64,000 nt of DNA from Trichobilharzia szidati (Eukaryota; Platyhelminthes; Trematoda; Strigeidida; Schistosomatidae), in the NCBI GenBank assembly GCA_944472155.2, contig OX235275.1, positions 30,804,865-30,868,864 of the forward strand, in the 5' to 3' direction. The notes under the pieces were generated by a model. It searched no databases. It was not told the DNA's origin and saw only the letters and a program-made list of their open reading frames with translations. Positions 10,700-21,040 of the stretch are shown here, piece after piece (position 1 is the first letter of the stretch; every line of letters starts with the position of its first letter). The position numbers and the translations under genes were made by a program.

Positions 10700-12899
10700 A
10701 TGAGTTTAGATACTGAAAGTATAAAAAATTGACTTTATAAAAAAATAAAATAAACAAACTAAAACAATAATCACTGTACAGTTTTAGCTTGTAAAAAAAA
10801 TAATGCTTTCGCTCCTAACATCTACAAGCCTGCTCAGTTTCTTGTCAAGATGCTATCCCATGGGCCACACACAAGTTCGCCAGACATCCTACAGGTCACC
10901 ATATCGAACAGGTTCTAATCCTTCTAGCCACTTCTCTCTAAAATGTCACTTATATACTTCACGATAATCCTTCTACCTAATTACTATTATACTCTGTTTT
11001 ATCTCAACTTCCTAGGCCTTTAGTAAAGCTGAAATTTACTCTTTTGTTTTTCTTTTTTCTCATTCACACTCTTCTCTCGCATAAAGTTCGGTAAAAAAAC
11101 ACATAACAACAGCACTCATGTTTGAGAACAACTTTATTTTCATAGAAAACGCCATAGTTTTCTACGGTAAGACCAATATGGTTAGCATCATACATTGCAA
11201 ATGTACACTATCCTATCAAGTACTGTATAGCTTATTCTTGTATTTTTCTTGTAAATATACTTCCAATAATGTATTATTCATGATTGCATTTTATACCAAT
11301 TTATAGCTGTGCAGGATTTTCTCCTCTTCCTGAAATAGCGTTCAAGCACGTGGAGTCACAGTACTTACTCACACATATGTTGTTTATCGATGGAATGAAG
11401 TGTGGGTTGTCGCTCAACTTCGATGGAAACCTTCGTGGAAGATTTACAAATTAACAATTATAAGAATCTGTTCCGATTGCTTGTACTATATAATTCAACA
11501 ATTTGAACTTTTAAAAAAATGTGATAATCTTACTATCCCTTGTAAACGTTGTACTTACCTCAATATTGGTTGGCTATCGTATGCCTACAACTACGGGTTG
11601 CAAACGAAACGAAGTCGATTTCCTGCGCAACCTGGAGGATTACTGTTTAATTCAATAATGATACGACATGGGTCAGACAATGAGTGTATTTATATATACA
11701 TATCAAATATTTAGCTGTTCAAACATTATTAACTTGTAGACAATCTACTATTTGTCATTATATCACACTTGATCGTGCCTGTAAAATTGGCATGCATTTT
11801 CATGTAAATTTATGTTTATATGAAAATATAAATTATTATTGTCTTTCTGTTCGTGTGTTCGCGTTGGGAGTACGGCATGCTAGACCGGTGCTCCGTAGGA
11901 TATGAATTCGCTACTACACGTAAGTGCAATTCTGTAGGAACACAATCCATCGATATAAGTGATGAATTATAAGTACTTCAGTCAAGTCTAAAAATCTGTC
12001 TAAAGTTACGCGATTACGTCTCCTAGTCATAGTTAAATCTGTAGGGACTAATGACAAAAATCCCTAACTTCAGTATTTGAAAAATAAGAATAGAACTTAG
12101 GCCCTGCAGTTAAGTTCGATTTCATATGAGGTTAAGTGTAATCAAAAGTAGTGTATTACTATTATTTCACTTAAAGCGTGATGTCAATCCATATGACTAC
12201 GGGTGTTAACATATAGTGTAAAATGAAGTCTACACGAGACGAATAATTTAATAGGTTGAGCTGAGGCAATATTAGTAAGATTTCCCTTACGTTGAATTAT
12301 GCCTACAATTACTTTCTCAGGTCTCATTCATGGGTCAGGCCTCCATCTCGTCATAATGACAAATTTAGTTTCACTGAGATAGAATAAGAAAATTGCGGTA
12401 AGCGGGATGTTAAATATATTTAATGAAAAATAATAAGCGAATGTCTTTACACAATTGTTTTTCATAATGACTTCGGGGATGCGTAACTGCTGTGACCAGG
12501 TTGAATGACTTTACCAAACATCTGCAAGTAAGTGAATAAAGTATAATTTTTAAATCGTGGAAGTTAGAAATAAGTAATGTAAAAGTTAAACGCTTTATAT
12601 TTTCCTACCTTTGCTGAAAAAGGTTTATTCTTCTTTCTCATTCTTTGGTCATGACAGCATTCTTCTACAGTTTTCACTGTCACACACATTGTTTATCTTC
12701 TAAAGTATAGCACCGAGCAAATAATAACTTAATATGCTGTATAAATGGGTGTTTACAAGGAATGCATGACATCTCTACAGGTACAATAACTTAGGTTATA
12801 AATTACAATCGTGAAGTATCGTAAATTAAAACTTTTTCAAAAGCTTAGATTGTTCATTTATTGTACAAACAATTACAACAGATTATCATAAAAGTTAAA
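10700..12899. other. AT-rich spacer, nothing recognised
   Basis: Only short ORFs without motifs were seen, with simple AT-rich sequence. No repeat of the named families was recognised. Confidence 0.4.
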
Positions 12900-13303
12900 C
12901 TCCGGACCCTTCACAATGAACACTGCATATATATCGGTAAGTGCTATTCCCTCACACAATTAAAAGGTATTCCAGGAGGAGAACAGCATCCTGAGAAACT
13001 GCAGTAGTGTTTTCTAGCTATTCGGAACTTATTCCTTTGATGCAGTTTCTTATCAACAGTTTGCAGTATTCATAGTGACTTTAGAGAAAACTTTATTATA
13101 TCTTCACTTTCACCAACTGTCCCTTCAAGTACAATAGCATGCAGTAACTACATACACTCAAGCATTGTAACCTCAACATCACAAAATCCCTACAGATAAC
13201 TTGTTTAGTAATAAATGCTCCACAATCTCGAGCCATAAGAGCACCTTCCATACCATTCATAGTCACAAGTAATTCATTAAGGATCTCAGAATATCTTAGT
13301 GAT
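12900..13303 (-). pseudogene. Exon-like relic of an unidentified protein-coding gene
   Basis: On the - strand a good acceptor (TTTTTCATTTTCAG, complement of 13304-13317) is followed from 13303 by a protein-like frame: SEILNELLVTMNGMEGALM then ARDCGAFITKQ. A second stretch in another frame follows (LLHAIVLEGTVGESEDIIKF). A third near 12970 reads SQDAVLLLEYLLIV. Stops and frame changes separate the pieces, so I call it a relic or a badly resolved set of small exons. I do not recognise the family. Confidence 0.25.
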
Positions 13304-14279
13304 CTGAAAATGAAAAATTATTAAGACTGATATAACTTGAGTAACACGTTTAGTAGTTGTAGGACACAGCTGCTGGCTACTATTCCACGGAAAGCTGATT
13401 CTAATTTGAAGCAGACTGACATTTAGATGGACCATCTATGCTATTCTTTTCGCCCAATTGCTATCAATATAATCTGATGCAATGTAATGCACTCAGCAAT
13501 TAAGGTCTCCGAAATTCCATGTGAAAATGTAAATTAAACTAGTACCACATCTTCACCTGAGCGATTTTAACTAGGAACTTCATCAAAACGGATATAATCA
13601 CCAGGAAATTCAGCAGATTGTCTCATTCATCGCATGCTCTCTTCGACGTGTTATGGAATATTTCAATCATCATGGATGATGATAAAAAAGTGTTTGGCAT
13701 CCTCGAAACGTACATTTAACTTGTGTATGTGGGCTATTTATCCTTCAAATGTCTCATTATTATTATTATAATAACTGCTATGAAAACAACCATTGCCTAT
13801 AGATAATTTTCAGCCTTAATATCCTCAAAAAACTAGCAAATAATACACCTTTACGGCTCTAACACAAATAATAGTCTTTCTATGCTGAATTTATTATATA
13901 CGATGAGTTCTTTGAAGTAATACATCCTCTGGGATATCATGACAGTTTTACCCATTAATACGAACACATTACTGGAAAATATTGCTTTTTCCGGCTTTTG
14001 AAGCCTGAAAACAGTCGTATACAATCTATTTTCACAAAAATAAGCGTTTACAACGCCTCTATATGCGTGAAAGCTATAACCCATATAGTGCGCGATAATA
14101 TAACACGATAACGTTTATCCTCACCCCTAGCAACCTAAATGGCAGTTAAAAATTCTCGCCACATGGTAGAGACCAGAGCACTCACGATCTATACAGATTA
14201 CTAGCCTCTCACTTGCGCACTCAACGAGAAAAAAGACAAATACTCACCACGCGAAATTCGTTACCCTAATTTTATACCA
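13304..14279. other. Spacer, nothing recognised
   Basis: There is a short (ATT)n run near 13757. No coding or repeat similarity to other parts of the window was noticed. Confidence 0.4.
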
Positions 14280-14700
14280 CAGTCTACCAGTGATACACGA
14301 CACGCGAAGGGGATGGAAAATTGTGTGGCTGATGCACTACACAGAATGCACCTGAATACAGTGCAGCAGACCAACTTTAGATTTCATAATACTGGCCAAA
14401 AACCGAAAGAGAGACGAAGAGTTAAAGCATATCCTAACCACAAACAATTCTAGTCTCAAACTTAAACAGCAACCATCTCCTGTAGATGTCAACATGATAC
14501 ACTGCTACTCAACACGAGATTTCCCGGGGCCCTTCCTCCCTAAAATCATGAAAAAAGGTACATTTAGTAATTTTCACACACTACCTCACCCTGGATTAAG
14601 GGCTTTAGCTAAAATATTGACGACAAGATATATTTTACAGTCATCCGATAGAAAGATGAGTCCTTCAGCCACTGGTTTAAAATGCTGATCATTATTTTTG
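14280..14700 (+). pseudogene. Ty3/gypsy pol fragment (end of RNase H, integrase zinc domain)
   Basis: From ~14303 one frame reads KGMENCVADALHRM, matching the usual gypsy KG..NVVADALSR motif at the end of RNase H. After a stop near 14450 the frame continues with HTLPHPGLRALAKILTTRY, which matches the start of the HHCC integrase zinc domain (H..LSHPG.RAT). It ends SATGLKC, where the second CxxC would follow. The rest of the integrase core is absent. It could be a separate insertion from the copy at 4.15-5.93 kb. Confidence 0.75.
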
Positions 14701-15835
14701 TCCGCTTCCTATCAACTGATAAACATGTTACGCGAAGCATAAATGAGCTTCGAAACTAATTCTGTGTTCTGCAAGCCCAGAAAGTTCAACGTCCGTGTTG
14801 CGTTCAGACAGATTCTTTTTATGTACAATAACTTCATTGTAAATCCCGCATAAGATACTATGAGTGATCCACTGTTTGAAAATAGATATGAGTAATCAAA
14901 GAAAAACGACTAAAACCAGGTCATCTGTTAATAATAGCACACCACAGCTGGTCAAGTTAATCAGCGTCCCATTCTTAAACGATGTTAGTGGAACACCCAG
15001 TTCATCTTAAATGCCAGGCTGACTTATTGGTGCGGTTGAAACTGAAAATAACTTCATGCTAATGGTTATTAACAGTATTCGTACCACTACAGACTTTGCA
15101 TCTGGCATCAAACCTTGTATACGTCTGATTAAAAATCAGACAAGTCTAACCTCAACGCTGTTCCAAAAAATAAAACGGTTTGAGTAAATTGTTGACGAAC
15201 AGGAGACTGGAAAACAATAGTTCAAAGGTGAGCTAACAAGCGTGGATTGCCGGGAAAACATGACCAGGATGTGCAAATTGTTAACACACAGAAGGATAAC
15301 ATTATTCCTCAGGTCTGTGTATTGCTAACTCTGAACACCCCTACTAATACCAAATAAATTAGCCTACTCTATATTTTTCCCCGGCGAAAGTAAGTGAAAG
15401 TTAAAAAGATGTAAAGAGTCAACGAGATCACCACTGCCCAAAGCACATTGACTGTGAAAAGTAGACAAAAGAGAAAACGTTTGTTAGCTCTGTCGAAAAG
15501 GACGTACTGCAGGCCACCAAAAGTGACTGTCTAAAAAACAGTGAACCAAAGAAAGGTAGTGACTGTAAAGAAACCAAAGCGACCATTCCTAGTACTAGTG
15601 CACAGGTCTATACATTTAGTGTAACAAGCCTAAGACTTTAGGTCCCTCCAACTTCACCAAATAATCTTCAGAAAATGCAGCATTGATCAAGCAAATGACA
15701 GATGATGACTGCAAATCTGATAGATCTCTTTCTGGTAGCAGTGTGGATCTAAATATGTCCATCTACAGTTCGAATAACATTGTTTGTTCCTATTCACCAC
15801 CACTTCACTCATGTGGCTGTTTCTCTGAGGAATCC
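14701..15835. other. Probable decayed repeat, not resolved
   Basis: Pieces at 15040-15180 and 15440-15560 look like eroded coding sequence of the LINE that becomes readable at 15.84 kb, but no frame is convincing. Confidence 0.3.
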
Positions 15836-16672
15836 TCCCTAAATAATGTGTTCTACATCTAATGATCACAAGATAGTATACGATTATGGGTACGATGATA
15901 TGAGCGTTGAGAGCAAGATCCAACATTACTTAAACAATCTAGGCGATTGGAGCGAAAAGTGGCAACTGACTTTCAACTCAGACAAGCGCGGTATAGCCCA
16001 CCTTGGACGCTGGAAACCGAGAATGTGCCTATAAATGTACGGTGGGCTCCTCTCGAAAGTGAACACAGTCCCAGATCTTGGGATAACATAACCAGATTTA
16101 ACCTTTTCCGATCATGCAAATAAGGTTGTATCTGACTGTAAACGACTTGCTGGCTTTGTACTGCGTAACTTCTACACCCAAGAAGCAGGATTAGCTATAT
16201 ACAGAACATGTATCAGCCCCAAACTTGAATATTGTGCTCTTCTGTATAGTAACCTAAGGTCTGCAGGCCGAAAAAAATCGAAAGTGTCCAGAGATTCCTA
16301 ACGAAACGCATAAAAGGGTTTGACCAACAAGTGGAATACGTTGACAGGTGTATTCGTCTGAATTTAGAACCTCTGTGGTTAAGGAGAGTGAAGTGCAACT
16401 TATTTCTACTATTCAAAGTCGTTAGGAAACATTGCTATAGTAACTCATCCATAACGTGGGAAAATATTAAATCATATCAGCTGCGAAACCACGACTACCT
16501 TGTCAAGGTGGCTACCCACAGAAAATCCATCAGGGCAAACTTTTTCACCATTAAATATTGCACTCTTCGGAACCAAATACCATCTGAAATTAGATGTTGT
16601 GAAAACCCCGATGTGTTCAAACGGAGCCTGTTAACTATAGCTCGTCCAAAAGAATACAACAGTTGGTAGAAC
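15836..16672 (+). pseudogene. CR1-like LINE RT C-terminal part, frame-broken
   Basis: At 15846-16030 the frame reads SNDHKIVYDYGYDD then LNNLGDWSEKWQLTFNSDK, the palm end of a LINE RT. The catalytic box has decayed (SND where ADD is expected). After frameshifts the C-terminal part at 16281-16669 is open: RIKGFDQQVEYVDRCIRL, EPLWLRRVKCNLFLLFKVV, SIRANFFTIKY, NQIPSEIRC. This C-terminal layout parallels that of the element at 1-2518, but the sequences are clearly divergent, so it is a related subfamily rather than a recent copy. Confidence 0.85.
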
Positions 16673-16751
16673 GGAAATTGAAAGCCAGTCCAGTCTTCAG
16701 TATAGTCACATACGTATAACTCGACTCTACTACTTAAGCAGCGAACGTGTA

Positions 16752-17212
16752 ACTAATCTACTGATTTATATTGTCTATAATCTTCACTAAGTTGTTTTAG
16801 TATAAGCAACTCTGGAAATGATTATATTAGCAACCACACCTTTTAATATTTTACATATATGTACAGTTAATAATAAAATGCTACTTTTTGTGTCGAAATG
16901 ACTTTACTCAGTCAATAACTACCCTTTATCATATACTTTTCTAAAATGTATAATTTTATAACGTTCCGCAGTATTTTTAACATCATATAAGTTGAAGGGT
17001 TACTTTGCAATGTCTGATGCGTACCGTATTAAAATCGGTCGTGAAAATTCAGCATGGCTAGCTCTCTTAACCAGCTGTTTTCTTCAGGATTCTTCAATAT
17101 GTTCCACTACCCATTTTACTCAGCTAAATAGACTATAACTTAGTTGCTGTAATACTAGCTACTTCTATACTTTATACCTCTTAAAGTAAACGCAATTTCC
17201 TGGGCGTTTGTC
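16752..17212 (+). repeat. Unclassified ~460-bp dispersed repeat, copy 3
   Basis: It is collinear with 9525-10015 over its full length, with a small deletion near the GGATCATTATACATAATT block. It follows a LINE copy directly, as copy 1 does. Confidence 0.7.
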
Positions 17213-17340
17213 CTATCTACGTAGGGCAGGCATGGATAAGTGTTATTTACATCACATGAATTTGATTTATGGTGAAATTACATGGTTGCTGTCATTTCTG
17301 ACATCAGTTTATGAGTACAGTCTGCTAGGTAGTCATTCGA

Positions 17341-17570
17341 TTTTTTTCCTTCACGTTCCCCAGGGGAACATAGGGCTTCAACCTAATGGCTTGAAGTTTC
17401 TGTAGCAGTGTTTATTTTACAGGATGGGGTTGCCAGCCTCATGCCCAACCTTTACTCTTCACCAGCATTATTTCCGGCTTAGCGAGGTAAAGGAGCGCGT
17501 CGGCCGGGGGTCGAACCCCGGACCACGTGCATGGTCAGCGAGCGTCCTAACCGCTATACCACCGACACAC
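17341..17570 (-). mobile_element. SINE I: tRNA-derived head, RTE-A-like tail
   Basis: Read on the - strand, it starts with a tRNA-like head (A box around GGTATAGCGGTTAGGACGC, B box GGGGTTCGACCCC). A middle part follows (CTCGCTAAGCCGGAAATAAT). The 3' tail contains TTGAAGCCCTATGTTCC. It is flanked by a near-perfect 10-bp duplication, AGTCATTCGA at 17331-17340 and AGTCATTCAA at 17571-17580. Confidence 0.85.
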
Positions 17571-17639
17571 AGTCATTCAATGGAGCACATTAAGAAATAC
17601 AGAAATATTGTCTTCGCATTAACAAAAAAAACCCAAGTA

Positions 17640-19849
17640 TGTGTTGGATGGATTACAAACCAGTGACATGTCAAACAATGACCTAAATTATCTTAAAAAT
17701 GATGTTCTGAAACTCAGGTGTCCAGATTCACTCTCAGTCATTCTTCTTTTAGTCAATTCACTATGTATGAAAGAAAGGCCACCAACTCGAAATCTACTCT
17801 TTTTCTGTTTGGCGTCTGTTATCCTCGTAACATAAGCCTGGTGCTCTCCAAGTGAAAAAGATTCTTAGTCGGCAATAGGTGACGCATGGGTACGTGTGAC
17901 GGGGAAGTTATTATTTATATTCACTCACCTCTTAGGCATTTTGCATTGAGTTCACGCACAACTCTAGTGGAATGGCGGTCGCAAATGGATGTTTCGAAAT
18001 ATTATTGGTCGGAGGACTCGTAGAAAGCACTGTCAGAGCATCAGCAAACGACGATACTGCCTCTACGTGGAAAGCAGTTCAAGGACGAGAATGAATAGGT
18101 AAAACTAAGAAGCGGCATAGGAAGTGATTGTTATTCCAACCATATCCCTATCCTCTTCTAGTGAAGATATTAAAAGGTTGATAAAGAATGTTTATTACTA
18201 GTTTTGGCATCAGACAAATGGAGACCTTATCTGGTGGTCCAACGGTTCCACACTAAATCTGGTCAGAAGCCTTGACAGTTCATGAAGATATCATTGGGCT
18301 CTTTAGGGGCCCCGCCATGGAGCATTGACTCAGAGGGAGAATGAAAGAATTTGGGTGGCGTGGTACCTGAAAGCCTACGACATGATTCGATACAAGAATG
18401 CCAGCAATCAGCGCATATACACATATCCACAACAACTGACAGATCACTTACTAGCCAGGCATGACAGACAGTGTTTGAAAATACATGCTGGACTGCCCAC
18501 ATTATAGCTGAATGGAAGGTGATTGGTACAGACGACTGCTGTCATATCTACTTCCAGCTCAGATGGTCCGTGGTCCGTGGACTCAACGGGACCTTACACA
18601 GATATCTAATATCCAACATCATAACCGACTGCATAAACCAGTCTGACTCTCTGAGGTCGCTTCTTTGTAGTGGGTTGACAATTCTTAATCTTGTATGAGC
18701 TGCTTCTTAGTTCCCGTGACTCACTTACCTTGGCTTTGGCAGGCCTCGACTAGAGTAGCACAGGACGTTGGTTATATTTCGTCTGTTGTATGTGGTGTTT
18801 AAGACGATTGGGTACTGCAACTAGAATTAGTCCTTTCATCCGCCAGTCTCCTGGCGTGGTCTAAGCGCCTGATAATAAAATCAGCGGCGAATATGTAAAC
18901 TTACAAAGGCGAACAAACGAGCAGATGACTAAAAATGACAATTACAAAAGGAACGGATGGATAAATAGAATGAAGTGAGGAAGACTGTGTGGGAATTTAG
19001 GACGAGTTTCGTCGAAATGCATCGGTACAAACTGTGTATGTGCGGGTGCGTAGGTTCCTGAGTTCAGCCACTTTACCTCCTCAAGCCATGACGTTGCAGT
19101 GTGAGACAGAGATAGGAAATATAATATATATATATTCATATTGAGTCTCGCCACATAGCTTAATCGTGAGGCGAATGGCATAGGGGAAACTACTGGGTAA
19201 GGAGTTGCTGTCAGAACTAGTTGTTTGATTCTAGTACGATCAGCCTGCAGCTGTTTTTTCCGTGGAGTCCTCTCTCAAAACTTCAGTGACCATGATTTCC
19301 CCTCTCCTCGCTTTAGTACACAAGACACACCCTAACCTCAGTTTTTCTACTCCTTAAGACTTGAAGTCGACTTCGGACATCAAATGTCTCCGCTCACCTT
19401 ATCTATGGCATCCTGCGAATTGTCGGGTCTGTGAAGTCAGTTGGTTAAGTTGATAGCATGAATTTGAGCCTATTTTCCTGTAATTCTCAACTAGAAATAA
19501 AATTCATGAATAGTGTGCGACCAACAGCACCTGAGCATTTCCCACACAAATGGCCGACTCTTTAACATGCTTCACCTGATGGCCAGGCTACTGTTAACAG
19601 CACTACATCTATTTAAGGGAGAATCCAACAGTGTAGTAATCTCCTAGAATACCAGTTCACGAGTCAGTTGACTGCTATCTTCAGGCTATACTCCACACAC
19701 GCTGTTACCTCTCTAATAAAACGATGGAGTAGTAAAACTATCCATATAAAGAAGGGATTAACTTTTGAACTGCGGGAGTATAAGTTGCAGTGACACCCGA
19801 GATAAGGTATTGGAAGGAATGATCAATAAAGCTAACACCATTTACCCAA
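17640..19849. other. Spacer, nothing recognised
   Basis: No motif-bearing ORF was found. A small (TA)n tract lies near 19127. The stretch 18240-18720 has mixed, less AT-rich composition and may be an old element, but it matched nothing else in the window. Confidence 0.35.
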
Positions 19850-20690
19850 AAATGATTTGCAATACCAGACTTGCTGAGTGAAATCTAAGGATAACAAAGT
19901 ACCAGTCGATGTCATTTATATGGACTTTAGCAAAGCACTTGATAAGTTACGTCATACCAGATTGCCCGTAAAAGTGGAAAGTTTTGGAAGCAAACTATTC
20001 ACTATAATCGAAGAGTTCCCTGTGGGTAGCTGGCTGGGAGGATAGAGCTACAAAGTGGCGTACCGCAAGGTAACATACTCAGCCTCCCCTTATTTGTACC
20101 CTAATATTAACGAATCATTGTGGACCACTAAATCGTCCATGGTTCCCTTCGTCGACGATCAAAATTTGAAAGCACCGTGACACGGCAACACTAAAAAGTA
20201 GATCACAATTTCCGGCTACGACGGTTTGTACAAAGGATATTTACCATCAATGAAGTGATTATTTTTATGAAGCAGGCAGTCATTTACGTTGGGTATGCAT
20301 ATGGCAACATATTCAATATGAAGGAAGCACCTCTCCTCTCAGCTCAGACTCATAATAATATAGGTTTCAGGGCAGGCTGAACTTGCCCAAAAATTGACAC
20401 ACATATTGAGAAGAATTCAAACAATTACTGAATGTATGTTATCCTGAAAATCGTTTCTTAGAATGATAGAAGGAAATACTGCAGACCTGATTTACCTACT
20501 CTCTTACTTATTGACAGGTATAAACACCTCAAAGGGTATGAAACATTGGGTTTTAGACACAGGGAAGAGCTATTATGCTGTAAAATGCCGATTCTTTGAC
20601 CATGTAACCAGCTAATGAAACCAGCTCCCAGAAGAAGTATCGTCTTCATTTTCAGTAGACTGGCTTAATAGGGAGAAAATGTAGACACTT
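19850..20690 (+). pseudogene. Decayed LINE RT remnant immediately upstream of NOG1
   Basis: Recognisable pieces include VIYMDFSKALDKLRHTRLPV (19913-19972) and LQSGVPQGNILS (about 20050). A C-terminal stretch near 20515-20640 (RYKHLKGYETLGFRHREELL, then NQLMKPAPRRS) aligns in style with the C-terminus of the ORF at 54626-55258. Many stops and frameshifts are present. The end lies about 130 bp before the NOG1 start codon. Confidence 0.7.
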
Positions 20691-20821
20691 AATTGTAAGG
20701 AAATAAAGTGTGGCAGTAACTTTTCATCCCCAGTGAAACATTTGAGTATGATTCACAATGAATTGTTTGTCTTCATCAAATTCAAAGGTCTACGTCACTT
20801 GGCAAATAAGAAACAGCCGGC
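20691..20821 (+). promoter_or_regulatory. NOG1 5' flank and likely 5' UTR
   Basis: This 131-bp gap separates the LINE remnant from the NOG1 ATG. It contains AATAAAG near 20700, which could be the LINE's own end, and a pyrimidine-rich TTTTCATCCCCAG ending at 20736 that could serve as a trans-splice acceptor. No TATA or initiator element can be assigned. In flatworms many mRNAs receive a spliced leader, but use of this site is inference. Confidence 0.3.
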
Positions 20822-21040
20822 ATGCCGTGCTATAACTTTAAGAGTATAACGGTTGTTCCGTCATCAAAGGACTTTATTGATATTGTTTTATCAAAAACAC
20901 AAAGGAAAACACCTACAGTTATCCATCCTCAGTATGCTATCGGACGTATCAGGCATTTTTATATGCGTAAAGTCAAGACATGTCAGCAATTTTTCCATGA
21001 CAAGCTTCAGACAATCATTACAGAATTCCCTAAAGTTGAG
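20822..21040 (+). CDS. NOG1: NOG1 exon 1
   Basis: Codons 1-73. It covers the conserved N-terminal domain ([28 protein letters not shown]). It ends KVE at GAG|GTAAAT in phase 0. A 34-nt intron follows (21041-21074, acceptor GTTTCAG). Confidence 0.95.
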
